The position numbers and the translations under genes are program-made. From CAIKKV01 sp044346855 (GTDB lineage Bacteria; Verrucomicrobiota; Kiritimatiellia; CAIKKV01), in contig JBIIYJ010000334.1 of the NCBI GenBank assembly GCA_044346855.1, positions 1 to 5,743 of the forward strand: DNA of 5,743 nt. Reading direction: 5' to 3'. Below, in pieces: positions 1 through 5,494 of the stretch. How positions within the stretch are numbered: the stretch's first letter is position 1; each line of letters starts with the position of its first letter. The notes beneath the pieces were generated by a model, which worked only from the letters and a program-made list of their open reading frames with translations, did no database searches and was not told the origin of the DNA.

Positions 1-1554
1 CGCGGCGGCCTTCGCCGGATCGGGCTCGACGGCATGAATGAGCAGGCCGGTCCGCCGCGCCAGCTCCCAGGCGAGCCGGGGCGCCTCCCGCCCCAGCACC
101 AGGCCGAACCCCTTGCCGGGCCCCGCCTCCTTCGCGATCGCCCCGGCCAGCGCCGCCAGGCGGGGCGTCTCGTCGTCCGTCGGAAACGGCTCAGCCGCCC
201 GCGCGACAGTCTTCGGCGCCGGCGCGCCGGCGCCGAAGGCGTGGATGCGGCCCCTGTCCGTGCTGACGAACAGGCGGCCGTTCGCCACGGCCAGACCACG
301 CGCCCGCCCTTCCACGGGCGCCTTCCAGAGCGGCTTTCCCGTGGCGCCGTCGAGCAGGATCACCACGTCTTCCCCGCCCGCCACCACCTGCCCCCCCGCC
401 ACGATCAGCGCCTGCAGCCCGGGGTGGGTGTAGGTCCAGGCCGCCGCCCCGCCGGGAAATGGGCCGCGGCCGAGGGGACTGCCCACGACGTTCCGGTCAA
501 AGGCGCTGACGAACGAAGCCCGCCCCGGACCCGGTCGCCCGCCGGGAGGAGGCACCTGACCCGACAGGCGGTAATACCGCTCCGGCGAGGCCGCGATCTG
601 GCGCGCCTCCTTCACCGCCGTCGTGTGCGAGCCGTCGGCCAGATAGCCGTGCAGGACGTTCTGCGAGCCGACGTAATAGATCGAATCGATCAGCACGCCG
701 TAGCCGCCGCTGACCACGCCCTTGGCCTTCACGATCTCATAGTCCTTGTCCATCGTGCCGAGGATGGCGCCGTCAGCGCGCGCATAGGTCAGGGGCGAGC
801 TGCGGCCGTTCGGCACGAAAACCTGGTCCGCCGACGCCACCAGGTAGCCCTGCGGCGCCAGGGAGACGTACGACTCCCGGATGATCTCCGAGGTTTTCCA
901 GAGCGTGCGGCCGGCCCCGGCATCCAGCGCGAGAACGGCCGTGCCTCGGGCGGGAAAGACGCCGGCGCCGCAATATGCCACCCCCGCGTCCACCAGCACG
1001 CCCGTGCGAACCGGCCAGAGCGACATCCGGCGGCCCGCGCCAAGGATGCGGGTGGAGCCGGGCATGGGCCGCACGGTCCAGAGCGCCCGGCCCTCCCGGG
1101 CGTCGAGGCAATAGACGGCCCCGTCGTCCGAGCCCGCGTAGACGCGGCCGGCGGCCACCGACGGGGCCAGCCGGACCGCGCCCTCGGTGAAGAACGACCA
1201 GCGGGGCCGGCCGGTGGCGGCTTCGAGGGCGTGCACCCCATTGTCCACGGACGAGCCGAAGAACAGCGAATCGCCCGCCACCGCCACGTGGAACGCGTCG
1301 TCGAAATCGAGCTTGGGCAACTCCGGCAGACCCGGCTGCGGGACCGCCCAGGCCGGCGTCGGCTCGGCGGGCGGCACATAGGTCCACAGCTCCGCCAGGG
1401 GCAGCGCCAGGCTTTCGGGCGTCACGCCGCTGCGGGCATTGTCGTGCCGGTAAGTCGGCCAATCCTCGGCCCGCAGGGCGGAGGCGGTCCAGAGGCCTAG
1501 GGCCGCCAGCGCCGCCGCGGCCGGCCCGAACTTTGAAAAGGAAGCCATTCCCAT
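1..1554 (-). CDS. Secreted PQQ-like beta-propeller protein with methyltransferase-like C-terminal domain (partial, C-terminus outside window)
   Basis: The frame is open from the ATG at 1554 to the window edge (518 codons, no stop). Residues 1-29 look like a signal peptide: a Ser/Lys start, an Ala/Leu-rich core and a cleavage site after LRA. The mature protein begins EDWPTYRHDNARSG, the usual opening of this propeller family in PVC bacteria. PQQ-type blades with the D-x-x-x-G-x-x-x-W ending are visible at about 99-119 (ALEAATGRPRW), 139-159 (CLDAREGRALW), 195-219 (ALDAGAGRTLW) and 390-410 (LLDGATGKPLW). After a Pro/Ala linker (441-465), residues 479-518 resemble the start of a class I SAM methyltransferase fold (GFGLVLG, then HAVEPDP), but the Gly-rich motif I is degraded to GREAPRLA. 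The start at 1554 is chosen because AGGAGG lies seven bases upstream and a signal peptide follows; the ATG at 1548 is possible, and one at 1632 is in frame but less likely. Role unknown: probably extracytoplasmic binding or scaffolding. No bound PQQ or enzyme activity can be inferred. Frame and fold are sure; function is not. Confidence 0.88.
   Translation of the reverse strand, partial: MGMASFSKFGPAAAALAALGLWTASALRAEDWPTYRHDNARSGVTPESLALPLAELWTYVPPAEPTPAWAVPQPGLPELPKLDFDDAFHVAVAGDSLFFGSSVDNGVHALEAATGRPRWSFFTEGAVRLAPSVAAGRVYAGSDDGAVYCLDAREGRALWTVRPMPGSTRILGAGRRMSLWPVRTGVLVDAGVAYCGAGVFPARGTAVLALDAGAGRTLWKTSEIIRESYVSLAPQGYLVASADQVFVPNGRSSPLTYARADGAILGTMDKDYEIVKAKGVVSGGYGVLIDSIYYVGSQNVLHGYLADGSHTTAVKEARQIAASPERYYRLSGQVPPPGGRPGPGRASFVSAFDRNVVGSPLGRGPFPGGAAAWTYTHPGLQALIVAGGQVVAGGEDVVILLDGATGKPLWKAPVEGRARGLAVANGRLFVSTDRGRIHAFGAGAPAPKTVARAAEPFPTDDETPRLAALAGAIAKEAGPGKGFGLVLGREAPRLAWELARRTGLLIHAVEPDPAKAAA
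211..238. repeat. Perfect 28-base palindrome inside the propeller gene
   Basis: Each 14-base half (CTTCGGCGCCGGCG and its reverse complement) pairs perfectly with no loop; the centre is GGCGCGCC. It encodes the linker FGAGAPAPK (about residues 440-448) between the last propeller strand and the methyltransferase-like domain. There is no T-tract, so it is not a normal terminator. Gly/Ala/Pro codons in a GC-rich gene may produce it by chance. Confidence 0.8.
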
Positions 1555-1561
1555 ACCGTTC

Positions 1562-1567
1562 CCTCCT
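1562..1567 (-). promoter_or_regulatory. Strong Shine-Dalgarno site (AGGAGG) of the propeller gene
   Basis: On the minus strand AGGAGG is followed by seven bases (GAACGGT) and then the ATG at 1554. It is the best ribosome binding site in the window and decides the start of the propeller gene against the in-frame ATG at 1632. It suggests the gene is translated independently of the heparinase-like gene upstream. Confidence 0.85.
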
Positions 1568-1579
1568 GCTCCGACACGA

Positions 1580-1632
1580 TCGAGCCCGTAGCCGGTCAGC
1601 CAGACATCGGGCACGGGCAGCCCGGGGCTCAT
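1580..1632 (-). pseudogene. Remnant of an hpt gene (3' part) in the spacer before the propeller gene
   Basis: Bases 1580-1626 match 3866-3912 inside the intact hpt at 45 of 47 positions (mismatches at 1589 and 1612). In the frame beginning at the ATG at 1632, the minus strand reads MSP and then GLPVPDVWLTGYGLD, against GLPVPDVWLTGCGLD in the intact protein, so reading frame and amino acids are preserved. One mismatch is silent (GTG/GTC, Val); the other is TAC against TGC (Tyr against Cys), and the Tyr form is the one usual in the Hpt family. Similarity stops soon after GLD, where the propeller gene's ribosome binding site begins. It is too short to encode a phosphoribosyltransferase. It could be the scar of a duplication, or of recombination that joined the heparinase-like and propeller genes. 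Confidence 0.8.
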
Positions 1633-1644
1633 AGCGGATAGCGG
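1631..1644. repeat. Two tandem copies of a 7-base unit (ATAGCGG)
   Basis: ATAGCGG occurs twice without a gap (CCGCTAT on the coding strand), between the heparinase stop at 1646 and the hpt remnant. Two copies alone would be weak evidence, but the other spacer of this cluster also carries a 7-base periodic repeat. Confidence 0.6.
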
Positions 1645-1645
1645 A

Positions 1646-3769
1646 CTAAACGCCGCAGGCGCCATCGGCTGTCGTGTGGCTCCGGAGGACCGAGAAACCG
1701 GCACCCTCCTTCGCCTCGGCGTGAAGCATCATGCCCCAGGCTTTCACCCCGCCGCAAGCCAGTTCCACATTGTGCGGGCGGTGGCAGAGAACCACGCGTT
1801 CGCGGCCGGCGCCCAGATCAACCTCTACGGCCGTGGCTTCCTCCTCCGCCGCCTCGCGGCCGTTGACCGTGACCGCCCGGCGCTGGATCGACGGAACAGC
1901 CGAACCCGGCCTGACCGGAAACAGGCCCCAGACGAAGCAACCGGACCTCATCTTCCGGCCAGTGGAGAAAACGGGGGTCTGTCCGGGCTCGAGTTTGCGC
2001 TCGTTCCGGAATGCCGTCAGGCCGTCCGAAACAACCTCCTCCCATTCCAACCCGTCCTCGGGCGGAGCGGTCAGCCGCAGCCGGGTTCCGCCGTCCTGGC
2101 CGAACCACACCGACCGGCCCTCGATCCGGCCCGGCACGCAGCCATGGAAATAGGCGGCCCAGTCGCAGTCGGTCATCGCCTCGATCCGGTCGAACACGAG
2201 CCAATAGCCGGACTCGCCGGCGCCTCCCGGTTTGCGGAAAAAAATCTTCCGCCAGTGGATCACCTGCCGCTCGGGATACCGGTAAAAGCCCTCGTGGGCC
2301 GCCTCGATGAAATCGTGGGACGGCTCGCTGATCCACCGCGTCACGGCGGGCCTGACCTGGCCCCGCCACCGCCACTCCCGGGCCTGCGGCAGCTGCTCCT
2401 CGCCGCGGATGGTCAGAACGGTGTGCGACTCGGTCTTCTGGTCGTAGTCCCGGCCGGGCGACGTGCCATACACCGCGTGGCCAGGCTCGCCGATGAAGCG
2501 GACGCCGTCGGCGAGGATCTCGAGCGTGAAAAGATCCGTGTGGCCGTGGCTGGTGACGATGGGGCCGCGCTCGGCGGCGGCAACGGCCAGGTAGGCCGCT
2601 CCGGCCGCGTGGTCCGCTCGCATCGCGGCGTAGCCGGTGGCGGGCAAAAAGGCCGAGGTCCAGGGCGGGGGTGCGGCGCGAACGGCCTCGTAGGCCCTGG
2701 CGCCGGCCAGGCCGACGCGCCAAAAGGCGGACTCGGGCAGCGAACCGGGCGCCTCCTCCCGCACGCCCGCCCGAAGGCCCCGCCACTGCTCGGCCGCCCA
2801 CTTGCAGACGGGGTCGCCGGTCAGCGCGGCCGCCACGGCGGCCAGGGCGACCAGGTCGCCCGGCTCATGGAAACTGTCGCCGAACGCGGGCGTGCCTCCC
2901 AGGGGCGTGGCCAGTTTGAGAAGCCACCGCGTGATGGCGAGGCACCGCTCGGCGCAGCCGCCGGGAACCGGGCAGCCGTTCCGGGTCGCCACGCAATAAA
3001 TGTCCCACAGCCCCATCGCGCTTCCGAGCTGGTAATGCGGGGCGGTCTCGCGGGCGCCGCCGTCAATGCGGTACTGGGCCCGCAGGTTCTCCGCCACCAC
3101 GCCCAGGGCGGTATCCAGGAGGAACGTCGACCGGCTGAACCCGGGGAATTGCAGCCCAAAATGCGGCAGTCCCTGGATCCCGTGCAGGTACCAGTTGTGC
3201 CCTTCCGGCCCCAGCGCCAGCTGGCCCCACTGCGAGGTGCAGCCGTCCCACGCAAACTGCGCGGCCGTGACCAGGTGATCCAGGAAGGCGACCCGGCCCT
3301 CCCGGGAAAAGCCTGGGCAATCGCGCAGCAGGAACCAGGCGTCCAGCTCGAGGGCCACCTGGGCGCCGGTGAAGGAGGTCCAGTTGAAGAGGTCGCCCGT
3401 GGGCACGGCCCTGTAGAACCGTTCGAAGGCGGCCCCCCAGGCCGGGTCGTCCGTCCCCCACCACGCGCGCCCGAGCGCGGCCACCTGCCCCAGCGCGCGG
3501 GGCCCCCTGGCCTGCTCGATCGTGAAGGCGGCCAGGCGCCCGGCCGGCCCGCGATCGAAGTCCCGCCAGCCGGCGTAGTGCGCCCGCAGAAAGGCCAGGA
3601 TGGCCTTTTTGTCCCCGTATTCGAAACGAAAGGGAATTGCCGGGGCGGCGGACAGCCGGTCGGCCGCGCTCTCGCCGGTCCGGGCGGAGTCCGGAATGCC
3701 GGCCCATGCCGGGTGGGACCAGTCGACGGCGTCAGCGAGATGGCGGGATTTGTCGGAAGGCGTTGTCAT
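1646..3769 (-). CDS. Heparinase II/III family protein (alginate/heparin lyase-like), 707 aa
   Basis: Proteins of this family eliminate uronic-acid-containing polysaccharides using an N-terminal alpha/alpha toroid and a C-terminal beta-sandwich domain. Here the toroid covers about residues 50-365, with the likely catalytic HNWY (H191) and GGARETAPHYQ (E241, Y246). The 55-residue His-Tyr spacing equals that of Pedobacter heparinase II (H202/Y257, from memory). The heparinase II/III-like domain begins near 375 with GYAAMR, then SHGHTDLF (H408, H410, D412), GEPG and ESHTVLTIRG (H449). The C-terminus is beta-rich. The start is fixed by the ATGA overlap with the hpt stop, so translation is probably coupled; a weak AGGGG lies about 13 bases upstream in hpt. 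No signal peptide or hydrophobic segment is seen, which is odd for a family that is often exported; it may act on imported oligosaccharides. Tyr is followed by Gln rather than the common His. Substrate is unknown. Family assignment is firm, lyase activity likely. Confidence 0.88.
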   Translation of the reverse strand: MTTPSDKSRHLADAVDWSHPAWAGIPDSARTGESAADRLSAAPAIPFRFEYGDKKAILAFLRAHYAGWRDFDRGPAGRLAAFTIEQARGPRALGQVAALGRAWWGTDDPAWGAAFERFYRAVPTGDLFNWTSFTGAQVALELDAWFLLRDCPGFSREGRVAFLDHLVTAAQFAWDGCTSQWGQLALGPEGHNWYLHGIQGLPHFGLQFPGFSRSTFLLDTALGVVAENLRAQYRIDGGARETAPHYQLGSAMGLWDIYCVATRNGCPVPGGCAERCLAITRWLLKLATPLGGTPAFGDSFHEPGDLVALAAVAAALTGDPVCKWAAEQWRGLRAGVREEAPGSLPESAFWRVGLAGARAYEAVRAAPPPWTSAFLPATGYAAMRADHAAGAAYLAVAAAERGPIVTSHGHTDLFTLEILADGVRFIGEPGHAVYGTSPGRDYDQKTESHTVLTIRGEEQLPQAREWRWRGQVRPAVTRWISEPSHDFIEAAHEGFYRYPERQVIHWRKIFFRKPGGAGESGYWLVFDRIEAMTDCDWAAYFHGCVPGRIEGRSVWFGQDGGTRLRLTAPPEDGLEWEEVVSDGLTAFRNERKLEPGQTPVFSTGRKMRSGCFVWGLFPVRPGSAVPSIQRRAVTVNGREAAEEEATAVEVDLGAGRERVVLCHRPHNVELACGGVKAWGMMLHAEAKEGAGFSVLRSHTTADGACGV

Positions 3770-4338
3770 GCGCGCGGTTGCCCCTGGTCTTCGGCAGCTG
3801 GTTTCACTACATCCGCGTCCTTGAGGACGCCCACAAACGGGCAGTTACGGTACAGGCCGTCCGAGTCGAGCCCGCAGCCGGTCAGCCAGACATCGGGGAC
3901 GGGCAGCCCGGGATAGTCGGCCTCGTACGGCACCTGCCGGGCCGCCGGCTTGTCGAACAACACGGCCGACCGGACGCTGGCGGCGCCCAGCCGCTCGAAT
4001 GCCCGGTGGAACACGCTCAGGGTGCGGCCGGTGTCGAGAATGTCGTCCACCAGCAGGACGTGCCGGCCCTTGACCGGAAAGCCGGGGTCGCGGTCGCGGC
4101 GGACGCGGCCGGAAGAGGTCTGCTTGTTCCCATAACTGGAAGCCCGCACGAACTCGATTTCAAGGGGAACGGCCATGGCCTGCGTGAGCGGGACCAGGAA
4201 ATAGGCGCCGCCCTTGAGAATGCCGACCACCACGGGCGTCTTGCCGGCGTAGTCGCGCGACAGGCGCCGCGCCAGGCGGCGCACGGCCGCGCGAACGGCC
4301 GCCTCCGAGTGGATGATGCGTTCGAAATGAGCCTTCAC
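3766..4338 (-). CDS. hpt: Hypoxanthine phosphoribosyltransferase, 190 aa
   Basis: The enzyme salvages hypoxanthine (and usually guanine) with PRPP to give IMP/GMP in the cytoplasm (EC 2.4.2.8). Motifs in order: GILKGGAYF (39-47, pyrophosphate loop), RASSYG (65-70, flexible active-site loop), VLLVDDILDTGRTL (94-107, PRPP-binding signature), VLFDKPAAR (126-134, purine-contact lysine) and PDVWLTGCGLD (148-158) followed by YRNCPFVGVL. The length is normal, with an extra charged tail of about 15 residues. The start is GTG: MKAHFERIIHSE aligns with the usual family N-terminus, and a TAA lies two codons upstream in frame. No good Shine-Dalgarno is visible, because the 7-base repeat occupies the spacer after nrdG. 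The 3' end overlaps the heparinase-like gene by ATGA. Unusual: Cys155 stands where the family normally has Tyr (GYGLD). Confidence in the family is high. Confidence 0.95.
   Translation of the reverse strand: MKAHFERIIHSEAAVRAAVRRLARRLSRDYAGKTPVVVGILKGGAYFLVPLTQAMAVPLEIEFVRASSYGNKQTSSGRVRRDRDPGFPVKGRHVLLVDDILDTGRTLSVFHRAFERLGAASVRSAVLFDKPAARQVPYEADYPGLPVPDVWLTGCGLDSDGLYRNCPFVGVLKDADVVKPAAEDQGQPRA
3866..3912. repeat. Segment of hpt duplicated at 1580-1626
   Basis: This 47-base stretch encodes GLPVPDVWLTGCGLD in hpt and recurs in the same orientation 2286 bases to the left with two mismatches. The two copies bracket the heparinase-like gene and the 3' end of hpt, as expected after a tandem duplication followed by loss, or after recombination between two hpt copies. 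Confidence 0.85.
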
Positions 4339-4369
4339 TGATTACCGATCACTGATCACCGATCACTGT
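4335..4369. repeat. Five tandem 7-base repeats filling the nrdG-hpt spacer
   Basis: Reading the plus strand in sevens from 4335 gives TCACTGA, TTACCGA, TCACTGA, TCACCGA and TCACTGT, with a decayed sixth unit (CTTACGA) overlapping the nrdG stop. The plus-strand consensus is TYACYGA; on the coding strand it is TCRGTRA. Units alternate, giving a superimposed 14-base period. The first unit contains the hpt GTG start, so the array leaves no room for a normal ribosome binding site. As 7 is not a multiple of 3, the TGA/TAA in successive units falls in all three frames on the coding strand. Confidence 0.85.
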
Positions 4370-4370
4370 C

Positions 4371-5075
4371 TTACGACCCCCGGATGTCGACGCGCTTCAC
4401 ATAGGGCTTCATCAGCTCGCCAAGCGCCTCGAGGCGTTCGACCGAGGTGCGCGGCTTGGTGCGGAACGCCTTGCCGGGAAGATCCTCGCGCGGCACGAAG
4501 GGCTGCATCCGGTAGACGGCGGCGCCCTCGATCAGGCTTCCGATCCGCCGCATCGCCTCGTCCGTGTGCACCGATTCCATGATCGTCGTGCGCAGGATGC
4601 CGCGCTCGCCCATGGACTTGACGAGGCCGATCGACTCGCGGATCTTCTCCGTGTCGGCCCAGCCCATCTGGACGGGATAATCCTCCAGCGGGATCTTGAC
4701 GTCCATGGCAAGGCAGTCCACCAGCGGGATAATCTCCCGGAGCACCTCCGGGCGGCTGCCGTTGGAGTCGATCTTGACGGCGAGGCCGCGTTCCTTGAAA
4801 AAGCGGATCAGGTCGGCCAGCCCGGGCTGGAGGGTGGGCTCGCCGCCCGTCACGGCGGCGCCGGTGACCCAGTTCGCCTTGAAGCGGCGGCAGGCGTCAT
4901 CCAACTTCTCCCAGGAGAGGCCCGTCTTTTCGCTCCCCATCAGGGAGGCGTTATGGCAGAAGCCGCAGGTGAAATTGCAGCCGCTCGTGAAGAAAACGGC
5001 CGCCAGGCGGCCCGGGAAGTCCACCATCGACGGCTGTTTCAGATAGGCGAATACGGGTGACAGCCCTTCGGTCAT
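4371..5075 (-). CDS. nrdG: Anaerobic ribonucleoside-triphosphate reductase activating protein (radical SAM), 234 aa
   Basis: It uses a [4Fe-4S] cluster and S-adenosylmethionine to create the glycyl radical on NrdD. The cluster motif is CNFTCGFC (C33, C37, C40, i.e. CxxxCxxC), preceded by the NrdG-type MVDFPGRLAAVFFTSG (17-32). Further radical SAM motifs are TGGEP (76-80), IDSNGSRP (102-109) and AMDVK (123-127). The length fits the compact activases, with no extra ferredoxin insert. The start at 5075 is chosen because the ATG overlaps the redoxin stop (ATGA) and MTEGLSPVFAYLKQ matches the usual N-terminus. The frame stays open upstream to 5429, but that part is a shadow of the redoxin gene. 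The weak local Shine-Dalgarno fits coupling to the redoxin. The nearby nrdD end rules out a pyruvate formate-lyase activase as the better call. Very likely correct. Confidence 0.93.
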   Translation of the reverse strand: MTEGLSPVFAYLKQPSMVDFPGRLAAVFFTSGCNFTCGFCHNASLMGSEKTGLSWEKLDDACRRFKANWVTGAAVTGGEPTLQPGLADLIRFFKERGLAVKIDSNGSRPEVLREIIPLVDCLAMDVKIPLEDYPVQMGWADTEKIRESIGLVKSMGERGILRTTIMESVHTDEAMRRIGSLIEGAAVYRMQPFVPREDLPGKAFRTKPRTSVERLEALGELMKPYVKRVDIRGS

Positions 5076-5482
5076 GCCGTCGCGTCTCGGGCTTCCGCGA
5101 GAACCGATTCGATCATCGGCTTGGTGATGAGGCCCTTGCCCACGTCGCTGTAATCCGTCTGGATGCCGACGAACTGGTAGAGGCGCGACTGCTTGCAGAC
5201 GCCGTTCTTGCGGCCGGGCTCCGGGTTGAGCATGGGCTCGTAGGCCTGGGCTTCGGCGTTCCAGTTCATCACCAGGAAGGCGGGAATCCGCTGGGGGTTG
5301 ACGCACTCGGACTTGCAGAACGCGACGATGCCGTCGAGCGTCTCCACGTCGCAGTATTCCTTGACGAAATGCGCCTTCCACTCCTCGCGCTCGAGCACTT
5401 CGTCCAGGCGGGACTGGAGCACCTTGCACTTGGCGCAGCCCGTCTTGCCGAAAACCACGATCTTTTTCTTGATGTCGCTCAT
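5072..5482 (-). CDS. Thioredoxin/glutaredoxin-like CxxC protein between nrdD and nrdG, 136 aa
   Basis: The N-terminal half has a thioredoxin-fold signature: KKKIVVFGKTGCAKC (redox pair C16, C19) followed by a helix, and RIPAFLV (P67) as the likely cis-proline loop. The protein is cytoplasmic, with no signal peptide. It is clearly longer than NrdH or simple glutaredoxins (about 75-90 residues). The extra part lies after the cis-Pro (about 73-120) and contains RKNGVCKQSRLYQF with C96; C44, C56 and C60 add more cysteines. It lies 12 bases after nrdD and overlaps nrdG by ATGA. The obvious inference is that it supplies electrons to NrdD, as thioredoxin does for formate-independent class III reductases; it could instead maintain NrdD or NrdG cysteines. 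The start at 5482 has GGAG six bases upstream. The fold is likely; the partner is inferred from position. Confidence 0.82.
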   Translation of the reverse strand: MSDIKKKIVVFGKTGCAKCKVLQSRLDEVLEREEWKAHFVKEYCDVETLDGIVAFCKSECVNPQRIPAFLVMNWNAEAQAYEPMLNPEPGRKNGVCKQSRLYQFVGIQTDYSDVGKGLITKPMIESVLAEARDATA

Positions 5483-5488
5483 GGCCGG

Positions 5489-5492
5489 CTCC
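5489..5492 (-). promoter_or_regulatory. Ribosome binding site (GGAG) of the redoxin gene
   Basis: GGAG lies six bases before the ATG at 5482, within the 12-base gap that follows the nrdD stop at 5495. It supports that start and a common transcript with nrdD. Confidence 0.65.
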
Positions 5493-5494
5493 GG

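Noticed and set aside
211..238. Palindrome as a rho-independent terminator
   Set aside because: It lies inside an open coding frame, has no loop, and is not followed by a run of T on either strand.
773..1462. Minus-strand open frames inside the propeller gene (773-1462 and 789-1379)
   Set aside because: They are out of frame with the clear propeller protein and have the low-complexity Arg/Gly/Pro/Ser composition of shadow frames.
34..1500. Long plus-strand open frame (488 codons)
   Set aside because: It is antisense to the propeller gene, is rich in Arg/Gly/Pro/Ala without a recognisable domain, and is a by-product of high GC codon use. The minus-strand frame has a signal peptide, PQQ repeats and a strong ribosome binding site.
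1676..3916. Very long plus-strand open frame (746 codons)
   Set aside because: It lies opposite the heparinase-like gene, runs into the antisense of hpt, and has no domain-like sequence. The minus-strand protein carries conserved catalytic motifs.
4354..4360. GGTGATC on the minus strand as an extended anti-16S (Shine-Dalgarno) site for hpt
   Set aside because: It matches the complement of the 16S tail beyond the core, but it ends 15 bases before the GTG and lacks the GGAG core. The match is a consequence of the repeat unit.
4335..4376. Possible CRISPR-like or terminator structure between nrdG and hpt
   Set aside because: Units are only 7 bases with no spacers, and there is no stable stem followed by a T-tract. 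A tandem heptamer repeat describes it better.
4371..5075. Pyruvate formate-lyase activating enzyme
   Set aside because: The cysteine motif is shared, but the length, the MVDFPGRLAAVFFTSGC segment and the adjacent nrdD end favour NrdG.
5076..5429. N-terminal extension of nrdG to an upstream start at 5429
   Set aside because: The extra 118 residues are Arg-rich, overlap the redoxin gene in another frame, and have no homology to activases. The ATGA start at 5075 gives a normal-length NrdG.
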